The notes beneath the pieces are model-generated. The model was not told the DNA's origin, did not search any database, and saw only the letters and a list, made by a program, of their open reading frames with translations. Shown here piece by piece: positions 1-11,615 of a DNA stretch of 64,000 nucleotides. Numbering within the stretch: the stretch's first letter is position 1; each line of letters opens with the position of its first letter. The stretch covers positions 1,256,568 to 1,320,567 of the forward strand of contig ML976984.1 of NCBI GenBank assembly GCA_010015675.1. The letters are read 5' to 3'. The translations under genes were made by a program, and so were the position numbers. The stretch comes from Byssothecium circinans. Lineage: Eukaryota > Ascomycota > Dothideomycetes > Pleosporales > Massarinaceae.

Positions 1-2
1 AC

Positions 3-377
3 CAAGGCAAGCTGGCCGAGGCGGAGGCCATGTACAGTCGGGCGCTGCAAGGCTACGAGGAGGCACTTGGACCCGAACTTCTGCCGTCGTATTTACCAGC
101 GTTGAATACAATGTTCTCCTTTGGTGACCTGCTCTCACAGACAGGTCGTGAAGACAAGGCGAAGATAATGTATTCTTGGGCATTGGCTGGATTCACAGCT
201 GTCCAAGGGTCTTCTTCGAAATGGTGTAAGCAGCTTACAGATCGACTTCAAGCGTTGCAAGTCACGTCTGTTGAGCCGAAAGAAGGTCAGGGTGAGTCTA
301 CAGAGATTAGGGCGCCAAAGTTGAGGTCTGTGAAGCGTCTATTCCGCAAGCTGGGAGGGCGATTGCACGCAGCGTAG
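3..377 (+). CDS. C-terminal end of a tetratricopeptide-repeat protein (partial, NLR-like)
   Basis: The frame is open from base 3 to a TAG at 375-377, so this is the end of a longer gene that starts outside the window. It holds a TPR pair of the kinesin-light-chain type: one helix pair with the AEAEAMYSRALQGYEEALGPE pattern, then a second with DKAKIMYSWALAGF. The ALGPE spacing is typical of TPR tails of fungal NB-ARC/NACHT (NLR) proteins, where the repeats act as ligand-sensing or assembly domains. The last 40 residues are basic and without repeat. The nucleotide-binding part is not in view, so assignment to the NLR family is inference; a stand-alone TPR protein is possible. Confidence 0.7.
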   Translation, partial: QGKLAEAEAMYSRALQGYEEALGPELLPSYLPALNTMFSFGDLLSQTGREDKAKIMYSWALAGFTAVQGSSSKWCKQLTDRLQALQVTSVEPKEGQGESTEIRAPKLRSVKRLFRKLGGRLHAA

Positions 378-1490
378 GCCGTGAAGGCAACATTATATTT
401 CTAAATTTCGTTAGCTTCTGGCCTAAAACCGGCGTAAGTTCTAAGTACGTTAAGAGGGAGATCTTTTGCTAAGGCTTGGCTAGCTCAGTCTTTCCTAGCA
501 GAATGGCCAATAATGACTATACGATTATTAGTAAGAATAGCCAACGCGCGTAACCACTCGAGCGAAAAGAGAATGTTCTAGATGTATGCGCCATTGCTAA
601 CCGTCCGTGGTCAAGCGCGTAATAAGTAACGTTACGTTTAGCGAGCATCATATAAGCATGCTAATTCCTGCGCTAAAACACGGAGTCTCTGCTCCAAAAC
701 GGAGAAACTTTTTACAGATCATGTCCTAAGGGCTGAGCATCTTTAAGAGTTGATTTATTATATTCTTCTCATAGGAGTACACTATTAAGGTACCGAAATG
801 AGATAATATGCAATCGAGCTTGATGAAGTAGGGGTTTAAAGTGAAAGCAGTTTCTAACACTCTGAAATGAACAGTCGACGACGTGATCAACATTAGTGTA
901 ATTATTTAAGCTACAGAATAGATCTTAGAGAGAAATATATAGAGAATCTTATTATATTACTAGGAGCTTAATAGAACGGCGGGGAAAATTATTAAGTTGC
1001 CGAAACAACAGATTCGTTTCGGCACAGGTGGTTTTTCGCTACGCATGGAGGTACGTTAGCTGTGCTGACATGTCACATATTAAGCCAAAGGTCGGAACCT
1101 TCGGAATTGAGGAGGAATGCTGCCAACGACGATTCTGCGAGAAGTCAGGGTTTCATTAAGTAGACAAGCCTTCCTCGGTACCTCAAGTGCTATACAGAAA
1201 TATCATCTATAACATCGTGTCACGCGTAAACATCATCGGTAACATCATCGGTGACAACAGCATCCCCCTCTCTATGCACTTATCTAATCAACGCTAGCGG
1301 ATTCGATCCAAAACGGAAGAAGCAATTCAAGACAACACCCATGCACGCAGTGGTATCCAAGAAAAAACAGATCCATGATGCGAAGATGCAAAAATGCAAA
1401 TGCAGTCCCCCTTCTATGTGCAATGTGTATGCAAAACAAGCAGAAAACGCCATCGTGCAAAATCGTCTGATACTTCGTTGGCGGGCGACC
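378..1490. other. AT-rich intergenic stretch
   Basis: No convincing gene. The DNA between about 390 and 1000 is rich in TpA steps and poor in CpA/TpG, the look of RIP-mutated or old repeat DNA. No terminal repeats or coding remnant were recognised. Confidence 0.5.
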
Positions 1491-4400
1491 TCACCACGCG
1501 TCGGGTCCAAACGTCTGGCCGTCCTTGACTGTCTTGTACGAGCAAGCTGTCCAATCGCAGCCCTAAACCACTGTTAGCACATATCCCCAAATATGCAGAG
1601 AAATACTCACCCTCTTGTAAATCTCAGTCCCCCACCATGAGAACCCACTCATCCACCCCGGATACACGATCCCAAAGAAAATAACCACAACACCAATCGC
1701 AAGCCCCGAGTCCAGCGCCGCGCTCAACGTCATGTTGTACTTGCGCCACCAATCTACCCTCCTCCTCTTGATCTCAAAGTTGAAGATGTAGCAAACAATA
1801 GCCCACACGCTAAAGTTGAGACCAGTCGCAGGCGGGATCCACGAAAGCGCACCGAATACGACGGCGAGGTTGACTTTGCGTAAACGGGATTTGCGGTTGT
1901 TGCGGGCGATGAGCCAGATCGGGATGGGGGCGACGAAACCGAGGAGGAAGGCCCAGACAAGAGGTCGGTAGAGTGCTCCGGGACCAAAGAAGCGCTGCGG
2001 ACCGACGACGCCCCAGAGGATGCTGCCGTTGAAGTGGACGCGTGCGATGGGGCAGGTGAAGCCGTTCATGGCTTGGGGCGTGCAGATGCCTGGGATGAAT
2101 TGCAGCATCCAGTTGAGGACACCGATCTGCGTGAGACTGGAGATGATGGTAGCGGAGAGTTGGACGTTGAAGAGTATTTTAGGTGGGATCTTCATGTAGT
2201 GGCCCAGCTTTAGGTCGGCGGAGAATTTGAGGCCTTGCGTGCTCGTGATGTATCCGTAGGTTGTGAAGACCATGTTTGCAACAGGGCGGCCGGGAAAGGC
2301 CATGCCGCAGATGAGCTGGCAGATGAGGTAGAGGCTGCTCTGCTGATTGGTAATGGCCATGACGATGCCGATGGGGATGAAAAGGATGGCGCTGATGCTG
2401 AGTGCGAGGAGAAGTCCGTACCAAGGAAGATGAATGGGATAGTACTCGACGATGAATATTCCAATAGCCGCCATACTAACACCGGTCATCAGATACCAGA
2501 ATATGGGCACGTCTTCGTACCGCCGCATGAGGCGATTGTGGACATCTTCGGAAGTGAGCAAATCCTCCAGTCCTGGTTCCGACGCCGTGATATCCCTGTA
2601 CATTACCGGTGAGGCTGGCCGGCCGTCGCTTGGACTGGTATCCTGAAGAGGCTCGTATTCGGGTCCTGGCTGCCTTCGAATCTCGGCCCACGAGCGGCGC
2701 CATTGTCGGAGAATGTCTCTACCATGCCAGAGTGCTGTGTGCGAGATCAAGGCTGTGAGGCCTGCAAACTGCAGCGCGTAGCTCAAGGCGTACGTGATTG
2801 GTAGGAATACTCGGCTGTAGTTGTCGTATGCTTTTTTATCGAACAGAAAGTCGTCCGTGAGGATCTTGCTAACATCGTACGGCTTGCCTCGGTTATCAAA
2901 AACCGCAGATGAGAGAATCGGCATATATGACGAGTACATCACGTTTGCATAATCTGGCACATCGTCAGTGATGAAAAGAGGACGGGTTCTGCAAACATAC
3001 ACATCAGAGGAGCAGCGATCCACATCACAAAGACGAGCCCTCCGAGAATGTTGAGTGCAGCCCAGAATGGAGTGACAAGGGGAGATCCAATGTACGCAAT
3101 TTGCGCCCAGTCAAAGGTCAGAGGGAAAAGTCCAAGGCCAGATGCGATACCAAACTATGCTTGTTACTACACGCTCGCTTATCATGTACTTGGTGACTCA
3201 CCAAATTTGATACGACGACATTTTTAGGTGCAAACCAGGTAATGACACTGAAGTAGCTCAAGGCTGGCATAAGAAGGCCGGGCAGGAAGTAAAAGGCCCC
3301 CGAGCCTAGAAACACGCGCACAAAGAACTGGGAGGGCGAGATGGTCCAGCCGTTCGCGGGCTTGTTTTCTTCCGTGTGTAGCGTCGTAAACATGGACGTT
3401 GACACAAGAGTGCCGGGCCATATCATACCACTCGGTCGAACAAGATATTGGCGAGTTAGGCCAGCCAGTGCATAGCCGAGAATCTGGGTGGAGAGCGTGA
3501 GCAGAACTTGGTAAACGACGCCAAGGTCCTGATTGTAGAACTTGGTCTGCTCGACGATGACCTGCTGACGTTAGCCGTGGATTACAGTATTTTTTGTCGT
3601 ACTGACATCCGTCGCGAACGCAAAGCCGAACGAGACATTGCTGCCGATGTACACACAGCAGTGCTCCTTGGCGTTCCAGCGGCCCTGGGCCAACCAAAGC
3701 CGGAATCGAGTGGTCCATGGCGGTCGCGCCTGTAACATGGAACTGTGCGAGTTGGGTCGACTGCCATCGCCGCAGAAAGAAGCACCTCGAGATATAAGGA
3801 TGCCGTTGACAAAAGTCTCGTCATCGTCGTCTGAGCGCTTGAGAATCTGGTCCCACAGGAGACCAAGAGGATGAACTAGGAGAAGGGCAATAATAGGAGT
3901 GATGCTGACGCTCGGGTATCTCAAAGAAAAGAATAGGTTAGTGGAAGATCCTAGGATTGCGAAGAATATAGCAAGTGTCCACATGCGTGGGGTATTAATG
4001 GATAGGGTGTGATCGTCGGTGGCAGCGACCGAAGCGCGCACCTGAGCATAGGGAGAGTCGTCCATGAGCTCGCTGCTGGATTTCACGTCGTCCATGCTGT
4101 CGCTACCGCTTTCGGATGATTCATCAAGGTCAGCCCCCTCGACGTGGCTGCTGGAAGACGAAGAGTGAAGGCCATCAAAGACGCGCCGGGCGCCTAGTGC
4201 CGCGGGATTCACGCCGTTGTTGAATCGTGATTCCAAATGAGGTCCTTCCTGCCTGTCAAGGGCATCGTCGAGCGAAGTTGAGCTGCTGCCTTCCCTGGTG
4301 CTGCGCCGTCGAGCGCGCGATGCGGTAAAGAGAGGCTCGCTTCCGAATGAGTGGTCGTGGATGTCTAGAGAGGCCTGGGAGCGCTTTTTGGCAGGTTCGC

Positions 4401-4830
4401 CATGTCGTAGCTTGCTTTTGCCCTTCTTCTTGCGGCGTTGGAGAAAGCTGGTCACCTGATCCTCGTTCGGGTCGTCAGGGGATGAGCTCAGCGAGAGGAC
4501 TGGCAACCCGCCATAGGAACCGGTGCCCTGGGCTGGCGACGAGCGCATCAGCAAGGGCGTGCGCGACATGTTCGCTCTGTCGCGATCGGAGGCTCCAGCG
4601 GGCGATGTGGCCTCGCGGTCATCAGGTCGGGGTTCGGTCGGGGCTATCTGCTGCGGTAGAACATGAAGCTCGTAGGACGTTGTTGAGGCTTCGGTGGTGT
4701 CTGTGAGACGGCGAGAGCCTAGCGAGGGAACTTGGGCTTGCGTGGCGACTGAAGGCTCAGCAGGCCGAGCAGGGCGGGCTTCTGACCCCATATGTAGGAG
4801 CTGGCGGCATGGGCGCGTGAAGGACGCCAC
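1491..4830 (-). CDS. OPT-family oligopeptide transporter
   Basis: Five exons on the minus strand: 4830-3607, 3561-3202, 3154-3001, 2953-1611 and 1562-1491; introns are 45-48 nt. The product is about 1,050 residues. The first ~280 residues are a Ser/Arg-rich cytosolic tail, longer than usual for the family. Many membrane segments follow. The family signature WNAKEH plus NVSFGFAFATDV closes exon 1, and exon 4 carries the YMPILSSAVFDNRGKPYDV segment and the later membrane helices. The last exon ends in TFGPDAW, the usual kind of OPT tail. Such proteins take up tetra/pentapeptides or glutathione, or metal-siderophore complexes in the YSL branch, across the plasma membrane by proton symport. Substrate cannot be read from sequence. 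The intron 1 donor is the less common GTCAGT. The start could instead be the ATG 13 codons downstream. Confidence 0.9.
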
Positions 4831-5270
4831 GGATGGGGATTAGCATTGGAAGTCTCGCAGGCCAACTGGCTTATCAGATCAGATAAAAATCAGATAGACG
4901 GTTAGATCCGCCGCGCCCAAGCTGCTTCCAAGCCGCTTCGTGGGGCAGCCAGGCTCACGCGCACCGTCAGGAGACAATCGACCCATCAGAATCAACACAT
5001 CAAACAATAGCAGCGGGCCCTACAATCCGCCCAGCCGTACTTCTTTCAAACCAGGCTGCCGTCATTATTATCAGATCCGGTGCGGGCTTCTCTTCTCTCG
5101 ATTGCGCGCTCCCGACGCCGGCCAAATGCCAGACAAGCGCGCTGCACGCCATCCCATGCTGCATGCCATTAATAATTGCGTGCTTGGTCAAAGTTTATTC
5201 CGAGGCTGCAATAGATACTAATAATAATATACATTTCTTTTGTACGTCTACGTCATACAGCGACCATGCA
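4831..5270. other. Intergenic region upstream of OPT gene and downstream of bcs1
   Basis: Holds the promoter of the leftward OPT gene and the 3' end of the leftward bcs1 gene. No further gene seen. Confidence 0.5.
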
Positions 5271-6737
5271 TCATCGAGTCCCGACGTGGCCGGGAAGCTC
5301 CACATTTTCCTCCTCACGCCGCCCACGACTGGCGGCAAGCCCGTCTAGCATGGAAATGGCGCCCTCGACATCGTCCTTGTTGTACAGAAACAGACCCTGT
5401 AGCGCTGCTGTGCTCACCGCGTTCTTCAGCCCAAGATCGGTAACCTTGGCCATGAATCGGCGCTTCCCTTCACCGGATGCATCGAAGTCGGCGTAGAACC
5501 GGTCCCAGAGCTGCTCCATCTGGTACTCGGTAGCTTCGCCCAGACGAACAGTCATGTCTACGCGACCCGGCCGTATGAGCGCCTCATCTAATCTCTCGAC
5601 ATAATTCGTCGTCAAAAACACGATGCGCTCTTCGGCGCTTGCAACACCGTCAAGCGCGTTTAGTAGGCCCGAGAAAGTCACCGTGGCACCAGAGTAGCCG
5701 TCGGCGTCCTGCTTTCTGCGATTAGCGAATGCCACATCGACGTCTTCCAGAAGCACGATGGTGCGTGGTGGGATTTTCGTCAGAAGATGGCTCAGGCGGT
5801 CGTCGTGCAGCCCGCGCTGGCTGACGTTGAGAATGGCAATGTTGAAGTCTAGATGACCGGCCAGGGCCTGTATGAAGGAGCTCTTGCCTGTCCCTGGCGG
5901 TCCATAGAGTAAATAGCCCCTTCTGTACGGTATACCGCGGTCGAGATACCAGGTGCGTGCGGCAAGAAATGCTTTCACGTCCAGCACGATCCTCTCCTTG
6001 ACGCCACGCTCGAGAATGACAGAGTCTAACGGCCGTTTGCGCTTTGCCTCGCCAAACGGCGTCCAGTCCGGCCCCATTGCGTTGTAGATAACCGTCTTGC
6101 CCTCCTGCATCTGCTGGTGCATCTTGTGTGCTTCGGCAAAGATCTCTTCGAACACGTTTCGGTGCGAGTAGAGGGTCGTGAGCGTGATGGTCTCGAAGGG
6201 CTCGCCGGTGGACAGGTTGAAGGCCTTTTCGCGCTGGCGGTCGACGAAGATGAAGGAGGAGCCATAGCGCAGGATGTGCTTGCCATGGCCGGGCACGAAG
6301 GAGAAGTGGGCGGCGTGCGCGGGGCCCGTCTGCGACTGGACGGTGCTCACTTGGAGGTGGTGTAGCCGTGGATTGATTCGGCTGATCAGAGACGAGAGGA
6401 TGCCACCCTGCGACGGTGAAGATGCCCCCGCCTGGGCCCTGTGGAAGTTGGTCATCCACAGCAGCAGCCATGGGTAGGCGTGGTCGTGACGTGTGATTTC
6501 GAGGTCGACGAGCATGCGACGCCGCAGCAGCGAGGCGCCATGGGTGAGGCCCTTTTGACCAACGCGCGCTGCCGTCGCAAGCGCTGCGAGACCAAAACCC
6601 GCAGTGAAGAAGGGATTGCCGGTGAGCTGGGCAAAGTAGGCGCTCAAGCCGAAACCCTCGCTGCCCTCGAGGGGCGCATTGGATGCGAGCTGCTGCGATG
6701 GCGATGGCGATGACGCGGGCGGTTTGGGGGAGTCCAT
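5271..6737 (-). CDS. bcs1: Mitochondrial AAA chaperone Bcs1
   Basis: A single-exon gene of 488 residues when started at the ATG at 6737; the open frame extends 44 codons upstream, but that stretch is unlike the family. One membrane segment near residues 43-60 (FFTAGFGLAALATAARVG) is followed by the BCS1_N domain with the LLRRRMLVDLEITRHDHAYPW block. The AAA module has Walker A GPPGTGKSS near 279-286 and Walker B IVLLEDVDVAF near 328. A second-region-of-homology segment contains RPGRVDM. Bcs1 sits in the mitochondrial inner membrane and moves the folded Rieske iron-sulfur protein into complex III. The length is close to yeast Bcs1. It is divergent from the next gene with about 350 bp between them. 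Confidence 0.92.
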   Translation of the reverse strand: MDSPKPPASSPSPSQQLASNAPLEGSEGFGLSAYFAQLTGNPFFTAGFGLAALATAARVGQKGLTHGASLLRRRMLVDLEITRHDHAYPWLLLWMTNFHRAQAGASSPSQGGILSSLISRINPRLHHLQVSTVQSQTGPAHAAHFSFVPGHGKHILRYGSSFIFVDRQREKAFNLSTGEPFETITLTTLYSHRNVFEEIFAEAHKMHQQMQEGKTVIYNAMGPDWTPFGEAKRKRPLDSVILERGVKERIVLDVKAFLAARTWYLDRGIPYRRGYLLYGPPGTGKSSFIQALAGHLDFNIAILNVSQRGLHDDRLSHLLTKIPPRTIVLLEDVDVAFANRRKQDADGYSGATVTFSGLLNALDGVASAEERIVFLTTNYVERLDEALIRPGRVDMTVRLGEATEYQMEQLWDRFYADFDASGEGKRRFMAKVTDLGLKNAVSTAALQGLFLYNKDDVEGAISMLDGLAASRGRREEENVELPGHVGTR

Positions 6738-7089
6738 GGGAGGACAAGAGCAATGACGCTCCAAAAGTTTGAATCGCTTCCCGCTACTAGGCCCAAAGGA
6801 GCACACGCACAGAGTTGGAGTCGCACCGCGGAAATGCCATCTGGAATTCAAATAATAATGCGCGAACACGAACTATCGCTTGAAGCTGCAGCTACCGTCT
6901 CCACAGCGCTGGGAAGGCGCGATGCATGCACATACAGGGGAAGGAGTTTAGGAGCTTGGGCGGGCGATTGCTCGACGGCTGGACTGCTGTAGTCAACCAC
7001 ACGCCCTCCCACCAGCGTCCAGTCCAGCCCGCCTCTCCTCCTACTCTCCCAAGCTCCTCCAGGCCTCGAGCCCTCTATCCCTGCCCGCA
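6738..7089. promoter_or_regulatory. Divergent promoter region between bcs1 and the RRM gene
   Basis: 352 bp separate the two start codons, so both genes must be driven from here. CT-rich runs lie just before the rightward ATG, as is common in fungal promoters. No specific operator recognised. Confidence 0.5.
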
Positions 7090-8482
7090 ATGGCTACCGT
7101 CACCATAGGCCAATCCTATTTCGAGGCCCTATTACGTCGGTGAGTGCCCGCGCTGGGGTTTGCTGCGCCGTAGTTTGCTAATTGCCGGATAGAGCTGAAT
7201 GCGTGAGTTTCTCCAATTGTGCACAGGACGGCCACGGCCAGCAATCCTGACCGAGCACAGCATACAAACGGCCGTGTGTTCGACACCACCCCCAGCTTGT
7301 CGGCCAATGTGACCATTTCGAAGAGCGAGCACGACTATCTGGTATGTGCCGCACGAATACTACAACCACCCAGCACTGACATGGCCAGCTCCAAGCAGCG
7401 CGCGAGTTCAATCTGCTGAAGAATGCTCTGTTTCGAGGAGGACTGACGGCCGATACCCTGGAGACCCTCCTCACCGGCGAGGGCGTGACTGAAGCGCCTG
7501 CGCCGCCCCAGACCAGCTCATGGGAAGACACATTCGTCCGACCGCAGCCCGTACCTGTCTCCGTCGGCCGCACCTACTACCCGGACACATCCCCAATTTC
7601 TGGCAACACTGCAATTGACGACCTCCCTCGGCCGAGGCGAACCAACTACGAGAGCGTCCCCACTCATATCCAGCCCGACCCCGACTCTTCAGTCGAATTT
7701 CCCGACAAGGACGACGACTCGAATGAAGCCTCGCAGCGCATTCCGCTCCATGACCAACGCACGATACTGATTACGAATCTCTCCGACCGCGCCACCCACA
7801 AAGACTTGACAAGCATCATACGTGGTGGAAGGCTTCTGGACATCTTCCTTCGCAACGATAGGACAGCGATAGTATCCTTTGTGGAAGGAGCTGCCGAGTT
7901 TCTAGCATATGCAAAGCGCAACGACATCTACCTGCATCAGAAGAGGGTGAGTCTGCCATGCCGCTGTCTAAATTGTGACTAACAAGCCAGCTCGACTTCA
8001 AATGGAACGAACGCCAGTTCCACGTCCCGCCGCATGTGTCGAACAAGATCGCCAACGGAGCCAGCCGCAACCTTATCATCCGGGGCGCCGCGGGAAAGCT
8101 CACTGCCGACCAGATTCGCGACCATCTCGACCATATCCACAACCTGGTAGTGGTTGACATCTACTTCAAGCATGGCGATGCATACGTCTCGACCAACTCG
8201 ATTCACAACGCTCTGTTTGCGCGCACGTGTTGCATGTCTCGCAGTGTGTACAAGGGGCTTAGGATAGATTGGTCTCCGGATGAGTGTGCCGCCCCGTTGC
8301 CGCGCCAGCCCAACAGGGCACGCACCGCTGCCCCCGCTGTTTACGTGAAGCCCATGCCAATTACCAATCCATACGCCCTCTTGGACACTGGATCGAGTGC
8401 TGACACTGATTCCGAGGATGGATCGTATATGAACAACGGGATCCGTATCAGTAATCAGTGGGCCGACGCTGCAGTGGCTTGA
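7090..8482 (+). CDS. RNA-binding protein resembling Nrd1 (negative regulator of differentiation)
   Basis: Four exons: 7090-7139, 7227-7341, 7389-7946 and 7991-8482; 404 residues. The short N-terminus (VTIGQSYFEALLRR, then VTISKSEHDYL joined to LQAAREFNLLKNALFRGGL) is the hallmark of this fungal family. Two RRM-like domains follow. The first begins at RTILITNLSDRATHKDL and ends in KRNDIYLHQKR. The second begins at RNLIIRGAAGKLTADQIRDHL and runs to ALFARTCCMSRSVYKGLRIDW. Fission-yeast Nrd1 binds RNA and restrains sexual differentiation; the exact targets here are unknown. Exon 3 ends within the linker between the RRMs (QKR joined to LDFKWNERQF), which supports the splice model. The Ser/Asp-rich tail is short compared with larger relatives. 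Confidence 0.85.
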
Positions 8483-8907
8483 TATCCTCCACGAGCACGC
8501 CAAACCAGGCCATCAAGGGCAGCAGTCATGCGTCAAAAGACTTGCAACGCCGCGTGCGGGCCTGTTAAAGCGTTGCAGCTCTTCTGGCCCAGTACTGTGG
8601 GCTTTCTCCACTACCACTTCCGCGAAATAGCCCTATGGTCTCGCGGCTTTTCCTTCGACGAGAGCAACATGCACTTCCTTTACATACTTCTACAACTCAG
8701 CATGGGCGTAGCGGATATCACATAGGACGGCAAGCTCGCTGGGGGATTACGAGTTTCTCTACTGTGCATTCATTCCGGATAGGGCTGGAGTTTAGGGAGT
8801 GCCACCTTTCACGATGGTCTTTCCTACATACTTTTTTCCTAGTAATGCCGGATACTTTTTTCATGGCTGGCGCTTCTTCAATACCGTCAATAACCTTTCA
8901 TACGTTT

Positions 8908-8946
<39 letters not shown>

Positions 8947-9643
8947 ACCTGTGTAGATATTGATACCCCCACATGCCGCCCGCGCAGGGCGAAGCTTGAA
9001 ATGCGATTTCTTAAGGGAGTACCCAACGTATCGAACTCTCCTTGCCCTTCCATAAAAAAAAGCCCGTTTCTCCAGTAATCTGAAACCTAGTAGGAACTAT
9101 GTCAATGTGGGGCTGAGGGCTTTCTTGCTTATAGCTTGCTTGGAGCATGACGGTCTTTGCGCTCTGCTAACTTTGCCGGCAGTGTCGTATACGCCGCCTG
9201 GATACGATACAGCACCTCCAGTCAGTCATCATCCCGCAGCATTAATGATTCTCCGATTCTACGACAAGGGTTTCAAACTTGTCTATCGCCCCGAAGACGG
9301 TTTCTACGATGGAATGGTGAGATGGTGGGATGGTATACTGCCTTCTCTTTATCCTCATCGTTGTTAATTCTCGTAACGTGGGTACTGTGCTGTGCACTAA
9401 CTCCCGGGGCCTTCAAACGTCGCCCAAGGTCATGCCATGTATGCGAATTGCCTGCCTCAGTGTCGTCGTTTTTATCTCCGCGCTGCGCTTCTTAACGCCG
9501 AAACGCGCTAACGCTAGCGCTAGTCGTGTTCTCCGCTTTGAGCATCCCGCATCACTACCATTGGCAACGTTAGTCGTCAACTACCTTTCCCATCCGAACG
9601 AGTATCGCAAGTTCCATCCTATCTTTAGACTGCTGGGGTAGAG
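8483..9643. other. Intergenic region between RRM and nitrilase-like genes
   Basis: Contains the 3' UTR of the RRM gene, a CT microsatellite and the promoter of the next gene. Small open frames here have no family features. Confidence 0.5.
8912..8941 (+). repeat. (CT)n microsatellite
   Basis: About 15 perfect CT dinucleotides, in the 3' flank of the RRM gene. Confidence 0.95.
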
Positions 9644-11307
9644 ATGACGCAGATCATCAAGATTGCTGTTATCCAGCTTTATCCTAAGGTGAGTGAGTGC
9701 GATCAACACGCACCGTATAGTACTTGAGGGAAGAACAGAAAGCGAGAAAGGATATTTACGTTGGGTTGAAGATAGATTTACTTATTTACTTCTTTGCTTA
9801 TTTACTGATGCCATATTGTTTGGTCCATCGTATAGCCTTTGCAAGCCGAGCATAATTTCAACAAGGCGGTGGGGTATATCCGGAGTGCGGCGGCGCAGGG
9901 CGCTGAGTTGGCGGTTTTGCCTGGTGGGTATAGTTTTCTTGTCTGTCTTCTTTATTTATCGTGGTTCAGGCGTTTTGAAGGGCGAGAATTTCTGCGTTAT
10001 CTTGTACCTGTCCTTTTTTTAACACCCCCGTCCCATCCTATTCCCCCTTCCATCCCACACGTCTTTCCACCCCATCCCAACCCGTCCACTCTCCATTCCA
10101 CCTCCCTCCAACCCGTACCCATTTCATTTCTTCCCAAGACTCTTCCTTCCCCCTGACGCACTTACTCACTCACTCACGCTACTTCCTAGAATACCACCTC
10201 ACGAACTGGAAGCCCGAAGACCCGTCCTTCGCGCCCCTCTGCGCACAATCCCAACTCTACCTCGACAAATACAAGCAGCTCGCCCGGGAATGCGGCATCT
10301 GCATCGTGCCCGGGACGATTGTGGAGCGCCATCCCGACGAAGCGAGTGAGAGCAGCAAGGAAAGGGAGAAATTATTGAACGTAGCGTATTTTATCGACGA
10401 CGAGGGTGTGGTTAGGGGGAGATATGTCAAGACGAATCTATGGTATGTACTGCATCCCCCCCTTCTCTCTCTCAACATTCCCCTACCACCCAAACCAAAC
10501 CCCCGAAACGGAAACACCACGTCCTTATCCAAGACACAAAAACCCACCAGAAACCAAATCCTAACGCCCATAAAAAAATCAAAAAGGCACCCAGAACGTC
10601 CCCATCTCACCACAACCCCGCACACCCCCCACACCGCCATCGACACGCCGTTGGGGAAAATCGGCCTGCTCATCTGCTGGGACCTCGCCTTCCCAGAAGC
10701 CTTCCGCGAGCTCGTCGCCCACGGCGCCAAGATCATCATCGTGCCGACGTTCTGGACGCTGAATGATTGCAGCGACGCCGGGCTGGCGCGGAATCCGGCG
10801 GCCGAGGCGCTGTTTTTGGATGCTGTGGTTACGGCTAGGGCGTTTGAGGGGACGTGTGGTTAGTTTACTTCCTCTCTTTCGCTTTTGTGTTTTGGTTGCG
10901 CGGTGTTGGTGTTGGTGTTGGTGGGGTGGGAGGGGATGAGGAGTTGGGATGAGAAAAGAGAAAGGATGCTGACATATATATATACAGCAATCGTCTTCGC
11001 AAACGCAGGCGGCCCCCCGGGAAAAGGCTACGCGGGCCTCTCGCAGGTCACGGCGCCGTTCGTCGGGCCGTTGACGCGGCTCGGGAGCTGCGCCGAGGGG
11101 ATGGGCGTTGTGGATCTCGATATGCAGATTCTTGAGGACGCCGAGGAGAATTACAAGATTCGGCGGGATTTGGCGAGGCCGGACTGGCATTATGTGTATA
11201 GGCATACGAGGGCGAAGGGTGGGGAGAAAGGGTATAGGGACGGGGGGGAGGAGAATGGGAAAGGGGGGCGGGGGGTTGGAGAGGGGAGGGTTAAGGGGAA
11301 ATTGTGA
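9644..11307 (+). CDS. Carbon-nitrogen hydrolase (nitrilase superfamily)
   Basis: Five exons: 9644-9688, 9836-9923, 10190-10442, 10587-10858 and 10988-11307; 325 residues. The Glu-Lys-Cys triad is visible. The Glu is formed exactly across intron 2 (LAVLP joined to E-YHLTNW). The Lys lies in RYVKTNLWHPERPHL, again across an intron. The Cys is in GLLICWDLAFPEAFREL. This superfamily cleaves amides or nitriles via a cytosolic thiol nucleophile; members include omega-amidase and carbamoylases. Substrate is not deducible. The introns (129-266 nt) are long for this genome, and the last ~30 residues are Gly/Arg-rich low complexity. The third acceptor is AAAAAG, atypical but needed to keep the WHPERPHL block. 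Confidence 0.88.
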
Positions 11308-11615
11308 GGGTGTTTGATCTTTTTTTTATTTTTTTATTTTTGTGGAGTTTCGATTTCAATTTCGTACTCATCTCCTCATGTCTCGCAGTGTTTGGTACAA
11401 TCTAGCGAACAAGCGTAATCAAAATCTTCCGCAAAGCTTATCGAAGGTGGCTACGACGCGTACCGTAGTACTTTACCCAAAAAGGTCAATTCCTACACTT
11501 ATCGTAATTCCTCAATATCGCTCGCCTCTCCGTAAAAGGCTGTATGCACAGCCCCTCCTCCAAAATCCCCCCTTCATATCCATACGCCCCTTTCGAATCC
11601 CATATTCTTCCTCCC

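Noticed and set aside
7193..7202. A ten-base extra exon in the RRM gene between the first two exons
   Set aside because: It breaks the frame into the next exon; a single 87-nt intron gives a consistent phase.
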